A DNA stretch of 64,000 bases from an uncultured Bradyrhizobium sp. (GTDB lineage: Bacteria; Pseudomonadota; Alphaproteobacteria; Rhizobiales; Xanthobacteraceae): contig NZ_CANSMR010000012.1 in assembly GCF_947648125.1 (NCBI RefSeq), forward strand, positions 1 through 64,000. Direction: 5' to 3'. A program made the position numbers and the translations under genes. A model generated the notes under the pieces. The model did no database searches and was not told the origin of the DNA. It was given only the letters and a program-made list of their open reading frames with translations. Positions within the stretch are counted from its first letter, which is position 1. Every line of letters starts with the position of its first letter. This document shows, piece by piece, positions 53,457 to 62,321 of the stretch.

Positions 53457-55004
53457 ATGCGGGGTGGCACGCCACCCATCCGGTCATTTAGGTCAGAGCC
53501 TGTGCGAGCAGACATAGCCCCGCGGCCGCTGTTGGCCGGCGACCTCGTTCCTGCGCTCGGCATCGCCGTGGCATCGATCGCATTCGCGCCAATCATGCAG
53601 GCGGCCAACGCCGGGCTCGCGATCGTCGTCGAAGGCCTGATCGGCTGCGCCATCGCGCTCGCGGCGCCGGCCTATGCGCCGTCGATCGCCGTCTTCATCA
53701 TCTTCTTCCAGAACCTGTTCGTCTCGATCCTGTCGTCCACCATGACGACCGAGCAGGAGATGGATTTCGTCAAGGGCTACAATTTCCTGATCTGCGCGGT
53801 CATGTGGCTGGTCACGTTGGCGCTGTACATGCTGCGCGAGCGCCGGCATTCGCCCGAGATCGACCGGATCATGAATTGGGGGCTGATGACCCTCGCGGTC
53901 GTGGGGGTGTATTTCCTGCTCGGCGCCACGCAGGACGCGCATGCGGCCCTGGTCTATCTGCGCAACATCGCCTTTCCGCTGTTTCTGTTTCAGCTGTCGC
54001 TGCTGACCGCCGCAACCTTCGAGATCCGCATCACGCCGTTCCTGGTGACCGTCGGCGTGCTCCTGATCGTCTGCGGCTATGTCGAACTGCTGTTTCGCGA
54101 TTTCTGGCTCGAGATCACCAACGGCTACACGTTCTGGCACTTCGACGAGCTGAAGGCGACCCGCTCCGGAGCCTGGGAAGCCGAGATGCGCCAAACCGGC
54201 AATGTCCCGGTCGATCTGATCGACCGCTTCCGCTTCAGCTTTCTCAACAGCCCGTTGTTCGAGGATCTCGGACTGTCGTCGATTTTGCGCATCTTCGGAC
54301 CGAACATGAGCCCGATCAGCTTCGGCTACGGGATCGCTTTCTCCATCCTGTTCCTGTTCGCGGTCGGATATCGCTGGCTGGCGCTGGTCGCAATCCCGCT
54401 GCTGATCCTCTGCAGCGTGAAGGGCGCGCTCATTCTGGTGATCTTCGTGGCGCTGGCCTGGACGGCAACCTGGCTGCTCGGCGCCACCATCACCCTTGCC
54501 GTCGCGCTGGTCGGACTCGTGGCGTACGCCATCGCGGCGATCTATATCGGACTCCAGATCGGCGACTTTCACGTGATCGGCTTCATGGGCGGCTGGGATG
54601 GATTCCTGCACAACCCGATCGGCCGCGGCCTCGGCGTCGGCGGCAATCTCTCCGAAGGTTACTTCTCGATCGACTGGAACGCCGCGCAAGCGGCCGGCAC
54701 GATGGACGGCGCGGTGGAGAGCGCCGTCGGCGTCCTGCTCTACCAGATGGGCATCGGCGCAGTGGTGCCGCTTGGCTTCTTCTTTGCGGTGGCGCTGAAG
54801 GCCTGGCGCCTCTACGCCTCGTCCGGAATTCTCATTCAAGGGCTCGCTGCGTTCGGCACGATGGTCGTGCTGGTGAACGGCATCTTCCAGGAAGAAGCGC
54901 TGTTTGCGCCGCCGGCGCTCGGGCTGTTGCTGTGTCTGACCGGCCTCGTGCTCGGCCATCATCTGCGCACGCAAGACGACGATCTGAAGGTCCCCCGCGG
55001 ATAG
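53457..55004 (+). CDS. Wzy/O-antigen ligase-like membrane protein (second copy)
   Basis: The 515-residue polytopic protein has ~12 membrane segments (e.g. YAPSIAVFIIFFQNLFVSIL, IGFGYGIAFSILFLF-like, VLLYQMGIGAVVPLGFFFAV). A polar periplasmic loop with GWDGFLHNPIGRGLGVGGN matches the Wzy-type 'GxGxG...N' pattern loosely. It is probably a polymerase or ligase, and the second one of the locus (the first is at 40443-41762). The start could also be GTG at 53502. It is 47 bp after the GH5 gene. Confidence 0.8.
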   Translation: MRGGTPPIRSFRSEPVRADIAPRPLLAGDLVPALGIAVASIAFAPIMQAANAGLAIVVEGLIGCAIALAAPAYAPSIAVFIIFFQNLFVSILSSTMTTEQEMDFVKGYNFLICAVMWLVTLALYMLRERRHSPEIDRIMNWGLMTLAVVGVYFLLGATQDAHAALVYLRNIAFPLFLFQLSLLTAATFEIRITPFLVTVGVLLIVCGYVELLFRDFWLEITNGYTFWHFDELKATRSGAWEAEMRQTGNVPVDLIDRFRFSFLNSPLFEDLGLSSILRIFGPNMSPISFGYGIAFSILFLFAVGYRWLALVAIPLLILCSVKGALILVIFVALAWTATWLLGATITLAVALVGLVAYAIAAIYIGLQIGDFHVIGFMGGWDGFLHNPIGRGLGVGGNLSEGYFSIDWNAAQAAGTMDGAVESAVGVLLYQMGIGAVVPLGFFFAVALKAWRLYASSGILIQGLAAFGTMVVLVNGIFQEEALFAPPALGLLLCLTGLVLGHHLRTQDDDLKVPRG

Positions 55005-55023
55005 CACACGACACGCGAAGAAA

Positions 55024-55048
55024 AGCCCGGCCGCGGCGCGACCGGGCT
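55024..55048 (-). terminator. Terminator of the DUF1080 gene
   Basis: AGCCCGG / CCGGGCT arms with a GC-rich loop are followed by TTTCTTCG on the minus strand, 18 bp after the stop. It also bounds the EPS locus. Confidence 0.75.
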
Positions 55049-55065
55049 CGCCTCGGTGTGCGCTG

Positions 55066-55665
55066 TCAGAGCGGCTTGATCTGCACCTTGCGGAACTTGA
55101 CCACGCCGGAACCATACTGGAGCGCGATGTAGCCGCTGGCGTGCTTGGAATCCTGCGCGTCAACGGTCTTCTGGCCGTTCAGCGTCACGACGAAATGTGG
55201 CCCCTGCGCCGTGATCTCGTAGACGTTCCACTTGCCGGCAGCTTTCGGCATCGGATCGACCTTGGCGACGTCGACGATCGCGCCGGTGCCGTAGGTCGGA
55301 TCGGGCCGCTTGTCGAAGATGTTGACTTCGTAGCAGACCTTGGAGTCGATCACCTTGTTGCCTTCGCAGCGGATGAAGACGCCGCTGTTGGCGTCCTCGT
55401 CGGTCCAGAACTCCGCCCGGATCTGGAAATCCTTGTACTGGCTCTTGCTGACGAGATAGGAGAGATCCTTGCCGTCGAGCTTGTCGGCGACCAGCGCGCC
55501 GTCCTTCATGGCCCAATTGGCCTTGCCGACCTCGTCCCAGTCGCCCTTCCTGGAGCTGTCGAGCAGCGTGACCCAGCCGTCATCGCCCGATGCGGCGGTG
55601 GAAAATTGCAGCGCGGCCGCACCGATCACGAGTCCCGCCGCCAGTATCGACAGATGCTTCTTCAA
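55066..55665 (-). CDS. Secreted DUF1080 (3-keto-disaccharide hydrolase-like) protein
   Basis: The 199-residue product has a signal peptide (MKKHLSILAAGLVIGAAAL). The concanavalin-like DUF1080 domain is seen as WVTLLDSSRKGDWDEVGKAN, DFQIRAEFWTDEDANSGVFIR, VCYEVNIFD, and ASGYIALQYGSGVVKFRKVQI. DUF1080 proteins bind or cut sugars. The start is TTG with GGGAGGATAACC upstream. Its terminator is at 55024-55048. Confidence 0.87.
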   Translation of the reverse strand: MKKHLSILAAGLVIGAAALQFSTAASGDDGWVTLLDSSRKGDWDEVGKANWAMKDGALVADKLDGKDLSYLVSKSQYKDFQIRAEFWTDEDANSGVFIRCEGNKVIDSKVCYEVNIFDKRPDPTYGTGAIVDVAKVDPMPKAAGKWNVYEITAQGPHFVVTLNGQKTVDAQDSKHASGYIALQYGSGVVKFRKVQIKPL

Positions 55666-55884
55666 GGTTATCCTCCCGTCTTTTGGTTGGCGCGCAACCT
55701 ATCATCGTCCGCAGCGGCGTAAATGCGTTTTTCATATTGCAACTGCGTTGCGTCACGGCCCGATGCCGCAATCTTGACAGCAGACATGCGCGAGCGCGTC
55801 TTGTCCGGCGCAAGCGAGAGCAATTAGCATCATGCGACATACGGGCGCGGCAGTCGCCCGAACGAACTGACCTGGGAGAACACG

Positions 55885-56355
55885 ATGACGGCGTCGAACC
55901 GGTCCTGGCGATACCTCATGATGCCGCTGGCCCTTGCCGGCACGCTGAGCGTCAGCTCCGCGGCAGAGCTCAATCCGGCCGCTGTCACCTACAAGCTGCC
56001 GGACCAGATTCCCTGGAGCCCGGTCGACGCGCGCGGCGCGCAGAATGCCGTCGTGGTCGGCGATCCCTCGAAGCCCGGCTTCTACATGGTCTACACCAAA
56101 TGGACCAAGGGCAATCATTTCAGCCGTCCGCACTTCCACCCGAACGATCGCTACATCGTCGTGCTCAAGGGCACCTGGTGGGTCGGCTCGGGTTCGAAAT
56201 TCGATCCCGATCACGGCACCGTGGCGATGCCGGCGGGAAGCTTCGTCACCCATTTCGGCAAGCAGGTGCACTGGGACGGCGCCAAGGACGAAGACGCCGT
56301 GCTGCTGATCATGGGCGAAGGCCCGGCCACGGCGACCGAGGTGGAACAGAAGTAG
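55885..56355 (+). CDS. Exported cupin-domain protein
   Basis: The 156-residue product has a signal peptide (LMMPLALAGTLSVSSAAE). The cupin barrel motif 1 has HFHPNDRYIVVLKGTWWVG and motif 2 has PAGSFVTHFGKQVHW. The His/His/Glu metal set is only partly clear (HFH, Asp rather than Glu). The role is unknown. GGGAGAACACG precedes the ATG. Confidence 0.85.
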   Translation: MTASNRSWRYLMMPLALAGTLSVSSAAELNPAAVTYKLPDQIPWSPVDARGAQNAVVVGDPSKPGFYMVYTKWTKGNHFSRPHFHPNDRYIVVLKGTWWVGSGSKFDPDHGTVAMPAGSFVTHFGKQVHWDGAKDEDAVLLIMGEGPATATEVEQK

Positions 56356-56411
56356 CCGCGTTGCGCGAAGTGGGGGCGATGCTATCATCGCGGCCCAACG
56401 AAGGGCCTCCG

Positions 56412-56753
56412 ATGCATCCCGCCGCCAAGCTGCAATTTGCCCGCATCGCCGACGAGTTCGCGCGATGGCGCGCCATTGCCGAACCGGAGCGACCGCCGGC
56501 GCCGGCGTGGTGGTGGGGACCGGCATTCGAGCTGCGCGATGCCGCCGAACCGCTGCCCTCCACCTTGTCCCGCCGGTTCCGTTTGCCCGACGGGGCGAGC
56601 TTTGCGGAGGCATCGACGGCGCTGCGCCAAACCCTCACCGGCCAGGCGATACCGTCCTGGCCCTATGATTTCTCGCGCGTGATCGCATCCACCGATTCCG
56701 ACGTCCGCGACCTGCCCGTGCAGCCGTCAGACGACAGCGCGTTTCCGCCCTAG
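56412..56753 (+). CDS. Small hypothetical protein (113 aa)
   Basis: The product is soluble, Pro/Trp-rich in the middle (APAWWWGPAFELRDA). GAAGGGCCTCCG precedes the chosen start; 56379 is an alternative with GGGGGCG. The 3' end overlaps the stop of the large c-di-GMP gene by 27 bp (convergent). No family is recognised. Confidence 0.6.
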   Translation: MHPAAKLQFARIADEFARWRAIAEPERPPAPAWWWGPAFELRDAAEPLPSTLSRRFRLPDGASFAEASTALRQTLTGQAIPSWPYDFSRVIASTDSDVRDLPVQPSDDSAFPP

Positions 56754-59700
56754 ATCCGACCCGGCCTCACCGATCGCCTCGTCGTCCAGCGCAGGCTGCA
56801 ACGGCGGCGACGTCAGCACCGGCGACGACTTCAACAATTCGGCGAGATCGCGCGGCGGCAGCGGCCGGCTGAACAGAAAGCCCTGCATCTCGTCGCAGGC
56901 ATGGGCGCGCAGGAACTCCTGCTGCTCGGAGGTCTCGACGCCCTCGGCCACGATGGTCATGCCGAGCGCCTTGCCCATGCTGATGATCGCCTGCGCGATC
57001 GCGACGTCCTCGGAATCATCAGGCAGATCGCGCACGAAGGAGCGGTCGATCTTGATGGTGTCGATCGGGAACTGCTTCATCAGCGACATCGACGAATAGC
57101 CGGTGCCGAAATCGTCGATCGCGAGGCGAATGCCGCGGTGCTGGATCGCGTCGAGCACGCGGACCGCGCGCGTCACGTTGCGCATCACCATGCTCTCGGT
57201 GACCTCGAGCTGCAGCAGCGCCGGCGACATGCCGCTCGCCGCCAGCGCCTCGTCGATGTCGTCGAGCAGGTTCGGATCGCCGAACTGCCGCGGCGAAAGG
57301 TTGACCGCCATCGTCACCGCCTTGAGGCCACGGTGCTGCCACGCCATGTTCTGCGCGCAGGCTTCCTTCAGCACCCAGCGGCCGATCGGCACGATCAGCC
57401 CGATCTCCTCGGCGAGCGGAATGAACTGCCCCGGCGAGACCTTGCCGAGCTCGGGATGGGTCCAGCGCAGCAGCGCCTCGACGCCGCTGATCCGTCCGCT
57501 CGCCATGTCGACCTTGGGCTGATACTCGAGCGAGAACTGGTCGCGCTCGAGCGCGCGGCGCAGTGCACTTTCCATCGTCAGGCGCTCGATCGACTGCGCC
57601 CTCACCTCGTTGGAGAAGAAACGGAAGCCGTTCTTGCCGTCCTCCTTGGCGAGATACATCGCCATGTCGGCATTCTTGGTCAGCGTCTGCACGTCGGAGC
57701 CGTCGGTCGGATAGGTCGCAATCCCGATCGAGGCCGTGGTGTGGCACTCGTGCCCGCTGAGCTGCATGGGCTGGCTGAGTGCGACCAGCAGATCGCCGGC
57801 GATGCGCTCGACGTCGTGACGTTCGGCGGTGTCATCCAGGATGACCACGAACTCGTCGCCGCCGAGCCGCGCCACCACGTCGCTCGCGCGCAACGATCCG
57901 CGCAGCCGCTCGGCGATCGCCACCAGCAGCATGTCGCCGGCGTCGTGGCCGAGCGAATCGTTGATCACCTTGAAGCGGTCGAGATCGATGAACAGCACCG
58001 CGAGCTGCCGGCAATGGCGGTCCGCCGCCGAGATCGCATGACGCAGCATCTCGTTGAAGGTCTCGCGGTTCGGCAGATTGGTCAGGCTGTCATGCGAGGC
58101 GAGATATTCGATGCGCTCGTCGGCCTTGTGCTTCTCGTCGGCGCGGTCGAAGCTCTCGAGCGCGAACGCCAGATTGTCCGCGAGCCGCTGCAGCAGCTCG
58201 GCAAATTCCGGCGTGAACGTATCCTTCTCGATCGCAACGAAGATCATGACGCCGACGACCGATCCGTTGACGATCAGCGGGAATGAGGCGCCGGACTGCG
58301 TTCCATCGAGACGAGCACGCTCATGGAAAGCCGCAGTCTCGGTATCGGCAAAATAGTCATTGATGATGCAGGCCTTGCCGGACCGGAACGCCCTGCCGCA
58401 GGCGCCGCGGCCCTCGGGGCGCTCTTCACTGGTCGAGAGCGTCACCTGGCTCGCGCCGTTGGCTGCCGGGCCTGCGATCGCGACAATGCGGAGATAGTCG
58501 CTGCCGGGCTGCGCCAGCGCGATGGTGGTCGAGGTGAATTTGCCGCCGGTCGCTGCCGCCTCGCAGACCAGTTGATAGAGCTCGGCGCGGGACTTTGCCC
58601 GCATGATCGCCTCATTGGTCGCGCTCAGCGCCGCGAACATCCGCGACAGCCGCTCCTTCTGCTCGTCAGCCCGCGCCTTCTCGTCGGCGCGGTCGAAATT
58701 GGCCAGCGCAAACGAGACGTTCTCGGTGAGCCGCTGCAGCAGCGCCATCATCTCCGGACTGAAGGTGTTGAACTCGCCGGAGAGGAACACCAGCGCGCCG
58801 ATCGCCTCGCCGTTCTTGAGCAGCGGCAGGGCCGCGCCGGATTTGCTGCCGCTGTCGCGCACGACCGGATAGACATGCGACTCAGGGCCGAAGTCGCTGA
58901 GATAATCGTTGCTGATGCAGGGCCTGCGGGTGCGGATCGCAACGCCGGTCAACGTCTGTCCCTCCGGACGCGTCGCATCGGCCGACAACTGGACTTCGCG
59001 GGCCCGTACCCGGTCGGGGCCGGAAGCAGCCACGTTCTCCAGGAAGGCCTCACCCGGCCGCACCAGCCTGATGGTGGCCGAGATGAACTGCCCGCCGACC
59101 GCCGCGGCATCGCAAACCAGGTCGAACAGCTCGCCGCGGGACTTCGCCCGCATGATCGCCTCGTTGGTTGCGCTCAGCGCCGCGAACATCCGCCTCAGCC
59201 GCTCCTTCTGCTCCTCGGTGCGCGCCTTCTCATCGGCGCGATCAAAACTGCCGAGCGCATAGGCGACGTTGTCAGCGAGCCGCTGCAGCAACTCGGCGAA
59301 CTCGGCCGAGAAGGTGTTGCGCTTGGCCGAGATGAACAGCATCACGCCGACCGGCTCGTCGTCGACTATCAACGGAAACGCCGCGCCCGATCGCGCATCC
59401 TCGCGGTCGATGATATCGCGGAACGGGTTGTTGGCGACGTCGCCCAGAAAATCATTGTTGACGCAGGCGCGCCGGGAGCGGAACGCCCTACCGCAAACGC
59501 CGCGCCCTTCGGGACGCGCCTCGCTGCGCGAGACGTTGAGGCGGCGCGCATTCTCGGCGGTCGGCCCCGCGACCGCCATCATCTCCATGAAGTCGTCGCC
59601 GGGTTTTGCGATCAGGATACTGGTGGAGTTGAACCCGCCGCCATGTGCCGCCGCGGCGCAGACCAGCTCGAACATCTCGAGCCGCGACCGCGCGCGCATG

Positions 59701-60890
59701 ATCGCCTCGTTGGTCGCGCTCAGCGCCGCGAACATCCGCGACAGCCGCTCGCGTTCGGCGTCGGCCTTGGCCTTCTCGGTGGCGCGGCCGAACGTGTCGA
59801 GCGCAACCGAGACGTTTTCGGCGATGCCCGCCAGCAGCGCGATGATCTCTTCGTCGCGGGCCCACGAGTTGCCGATAAAGAAGATCAGGACGCCGATGCT
59901 CTTGCCGAACCGGGTGAGCGGCAGCGCGACGCAGGCCATCAGACCGCTCTCGCCGGCCTGCGCCTGCGCGGCGCCCGTCGATATCGGAATGTCGTGCTCG
60001 ATGCAGGGCCGTTTGGTCCGGAACGCCTCGCCGCAGATCCCCTTGCCGTAGAGATTGTCCGGGTCGGTCGAAAAGCGCGTCTGCGTAATCAGGTCGAGCG
60101 CCTCGCCGGTGCCGGCGACAGGCTCGAGCCAGTGCGTGTCGGGCTCGGCCAGCAGCACCACCGTGGCGAAGGATTTTCCGCTGAATACCGCAGCATCGCA
60201 CACCCGCTGATAAAGATCGTGCTCGGTCTTGGCGCGAAGGATCGCCTCATTGGTTGCGCTGATGGCGCCGAACATGCGGTTGAGCCGGCGCATCGCCCGC
60301 TCGCCGCTCTTGCGCGACACCTCATGGTCGAAATTGTCGAGCGCAAAGGACACGTTCGCCGCAATGCGCTCCAGCAGCGACACGATCTCCTCGCCGAGCG
60401 AGTCGACCTCGCGCCGGGTCACCATGAAGACACCGACGCTGCGCCCGTTGCAGACCAGCGGCATCGCCGCCGCCGCACCGACGCCGGCTGCCGCGAGGCC
60501 GCTGCGCCAGGCCGCCGAACGGGCATCGTTGACATAGTCGTTGCTGACGCTGGCGCTCCGATCGCGGAACGCCCGCCCGGCGACGCCCTCGCCTTCCGGA
60601 ATGCTGGCGAGCGTGGAAATTCTGATGCTGCGCAGACGCGCGACATCGTCGCCGCAACCGGCTGCGAATGTCAGCCGACCGGTATCCGGCTCCAGCAAAA
60701 AGACGGTCGTCGCCAGGAAGCTCCCGCTCGAGAACGCGGCTTCGCAGACCTTTCCGTACAACTCTTCTGGTGATTTCGCGTAGAGGATCGCTTCGTTGGT
60801 GGCACTCAACGCCGCGAATGTACGCCCGATGCTCGACTGCACGATCCCTGAAGGCCCCAGGGCCACCCCCTTCAATCTGCCGGGGAACAT
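56727..60890 (-). CDS. Five-GAF GGDEF-EAL c-di-GMP protein
   Basis: The 1387-residue product has five tandem GAF repeats of ~182 residues (each opening with RMFAALSATNEAIM or a variant), a GGDEF domain with the intact motif GGDEF at ~residue 1008, and an EAL domain with GVEALLRW at ~1137, DDFGTGYSSM and EGVET. Both domains look catalytically intact, so it may make and break cyclic di-GMP, with GAFs as sensors. The start MFPGRLKGV at 60890 was chosen; the frame is open to 62534 but that part overlaps the next gene. No membrane segment or signal peptide is present. Confidence 0.9.
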   Translation of the reverse strand: MFPGRLKGVALGPSGIVQSSIGRTFAALSATNEAILYAKSPEELYGKVCEAAFSSGSFLATTVFLLEPDTGRLTFAAGCGDDVARLRSIRISTLASIPEGEGVAGRAFRDRSASVSNDYVNDARSAAWRSGLAAAGVGAAAAMPLVCNGRSVGVFMVTRREVDSLGEEIVSLLERIAANVSFALDNFDHEVSRKSGERAMRRLNRMFGAISATNEAILRAKTEHDLYQRVCDAAVFSGKSFATVVLLAEPDTHWLEPVAGTGEALDLITQTRFSTDPDNLYGKGICGEAFRTKRPCIEHDIPISTGAAQAQAGESGLMACVALPLTRFGKSIGVLIFFIGNSWARDEEIIALLAGIAENVSVALDTFGRATEKAKADAERERLSRMFAALSATNEAIMRARSRLEMFELVCAAAAHGGGFNSTSILIAKPGDDFMEMMAVAGPTAENARRLNVSRSEARPEGRGVCGRAFRSRRACVNNDFLGDVANNPFRDIIDREDARSGAAFPLIVDDEPVGVMLFISAKRNTFSAEFAELLQRLADNVAYALGSFDRADEKARTEEQKERLRRMFAALSATNEAIMRAKSRGELFDLVCDAAAVGGQFISATIRLVRPGEAFLENVAASGPDRVRAREVQLSADATRPEGQTLTGVAIRTRRPCISNDYLSDFGPESHVYPVVRDSGSKSGAALPLLKNGEAIGALVFLSGEFNTFSPEMMALLQRLTENVSFALANFDRADEKARADEQKERLSRMFAALSATNEAIMRAKSRAELYQLVCEAAATGGKFTSTTIALAQPGSDYLRIVAIAGPAANGASQVTLSTSEERPEGRGACGRAFRSGKACIINDYFADTETAAFHERARLDGTQSGASFPLIVNGSVVGVMIFVAIEKDTFTPEFAELLQRLADNLAFALESFDRADEKHKADERIEYLASHDSLTNLPNRETFNEMLRHAISAADRHCRQLAVLFIDLDRFKVINDSLGHDAGDMLLVAIAERLRGSLRASDVVARLGGDEFVVILDDTAERHDVERIAGDLLVALSQPMQLSGHECHTTASIGIATYPTDGSDVQTLTKNADMAMYLAKEDGKNGFRFFSNEVRAQSIERLTMESALRRALERDQFSLEYQPKVDMASGRISGVEALLRWTHPELGKVSPGQFIPLAEEIGLIVPIGRWVLKEACAQNMAWQHRGLKAVTMAVNLSPRQFGDPNLLDDIDEALAASGMSPALLQLEVTESMVMRNVTRAVRVLDAIQHRGIRLAIDDFGTGYSSMSLMKQFPIDTIKIDRSFVRDLPDDSEDVAIAQAIISMGKALGMTIVAEGVETSEQQEFLRAHACDEMQGFLFSRPLPPRDLAELLKSSPVLTSPPLQPALDDEAIGEAGSDLGRKRAVV
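58605..60835 (-). repeat. In-gene tandem repeats (GAF units)
   Basis: The block GATCGCCTCATTGGT...GCGCTCAGCGCCGCGAACAT (plus strand) recurs at 58605, 59154, 59700, 60240 and 60786, so the period is 540-549 bp and in frame. It encodes the linker between GAF domains. Confidence 0.9.
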
Positions 60891-61244
60891 TGCCCGCGAG
60901 AGGCCTAAGTGATGGTTAGTGTATCCGGCAAGTTGTGAGACAGAGTAAACGGCTGACGAATCCCGGAGGCCGTTTTCCGGGATAATACGGACGCCTGTGT
61001 GCCAGGCTGAGGCGGAGGGGTGCGGGGCGCGGATCGCCGCCTGGCTTGGACCGCCGGCGCAGCCAAATTCCGCGGCGCGACCGCGCACGTTCCATTCGGT
61101 GAAATCCTGGCCGGGAGCACCCTGCTGGCGGTATGGCGGACCGGATTTTCCGCCCTTGCTCGGCGGGCTGCGCTTTGAGAGCATGAGCCTGATAACAGCA
61201 AGCAAGACCCGCGCATCACGCGGGCGGACCGCGAGGAAAATCCC
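60891..61244. other. Intergenic region between c-di-GMP and dehydrogenase genes
   Basis: These 354 bp lie between divergent genes and must hold both promoters. No gene or clear structure is recognised. Confidence 0.5.
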
Positions 61245-62297
61245 ATGCCGATCGTCCAGGCCGACCGTCTCACGCGCATCGGCGCGGCGCTGCTCCGGGG
61301 CGCCGGCGCGTCGGAGGAGGAGGCCAACGCGGTCGCCTCCGGCTGCGTCAACGCCAACCTCGCCGGCCACGATTCCCACGGCGTGATCGCGATCCCGACC
61401 TATATCGACCGCATCAAGGCCGGCCATATCGTCCCCGGCGCGAAATGGACCGTCGTGCAGGAGACGCCGACCACGACCGTGATCGACGGTCATTGGGGGT
61501 TCGGCTTCCACGTCAACGCCAAGGCGATGGAAATGACCATCAACAAGGCGAAGACCGCCAATGTCGCGGCCTGCACCGTGTTCCGGCAGAGCCATGTCGG
61601 CCGTCTCGCGCATTACCCAATGATGGCGATGCGCGAAGGCATGATCGGGATTGCGGCCGCCGATTCCGGCCGCTCGCCGAAGCATGTCGCACCGTTCGGC
61701 GGCCGCGAGGCCCGGCTCGGCACCAACCCGCTCTCGATCGCGGTGCCCTCCGATCTCGAGGCGCCGTTCTATCTTGATATGGCGACCTCGGCGGTCGCCG
61801 CCGGCAAGATCCAGCTTGCGGTGGCGCGCGGCGAGAGCATCCCGAAGGGCTGGATCATCGACGCCGAAGGGCGCGACACCACTGACCCTGCGGACTATCG
61901 CAAGGGCGGCGCGCTGCTGCCGCTCGGCGGCAGCGAAGGCTACAAGGGAAGCGGCCTTGCCGCGATGGTCGAGGTGCTGTGCGGCCTGCTGACCGGGCTC
62001 GGCTTCGGGGTCGAGCCGACCGGCCGTCACAACGACGGCTGCTTCATGGCGGTGTTCAACGTCGCCGCGTTCCGCCCCTTGCAAGACTTCAAGAAGGAGG
62101 TCGCCGATTTCGCCCGCTACCTGAAATCGACGCCGCCGTCGGAAGGGAGCCGTGGCGTGTTCTATCCCGGCGAGGTTGAACATCTGCGCGAAGTCGAACG
62201 GCGCAAGAACGGCATCGAGATCGAGGATGCGACCTGGGACAAGCTCAAGGCGCTTGCCGCCGATTACAAGCTCACCGACGACCTCGATCTTCGCTGA
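61245..62297 (+). CDS. LDH2-family malate/L-lactate-type dehydrogenase
   Basis: The 350-residue product has the LDH2 fold. GHDSHGVIAIPTYIDRIKAG at the start, FRQSHVGRLAHYPMMA and GTNPLSIAVPSDLEAPFYLDMATS are conserved, and GYKGSGLAAMVEVLCGLLTG follows. It should use NAD(P) and reduce or oxidise a 2-oxo/2-hydroxyacid. GAGGAAAATCCC is the ribosome binding site. It is the first gene of a 3-gene run. Confidence 0.9.
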   Translation: MPIVQADRLTRIGAALLRGAGASEEEANAVASGCVNANLAGHDSHGVIAIPTYIDRIKAGHIVPGAKWTVVQETPTTTVIDGHWGFGFHVNAKAMEMTINKAKTANVAACTVFRQSHVGRLAHYPMMAMREGMIGIAAADSGRSPKHVAPFGGREARLGTNPLSIAVPSDLEAPFYLDMATSAVAAGKIQLAVARGESIPKGWIIDAEGRDTTDPADYRKGGALLPLGGSEGYKGSGLAAMVEVLCGLLTGLGFGVEPTGRHNDGCFMAVFNVAAFRPLQDFKKEVADFARYLKSTPPSEGSRGVFYPGEVEHLREVERRKNGIEIEDATWDKLKALAADYKLTDDLDLR

Positions 62298-62321
62298 CGC
62301 ATTCAGGTACAGGAGAACGAC

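Noticed and set aside
58323-60773. 816-codon plus-strand frame opposite the GAF repeats
   Set aside because: Shadow frame caused by codon bias; its apparent repeats mirror the GAF repeats on the minus strand.
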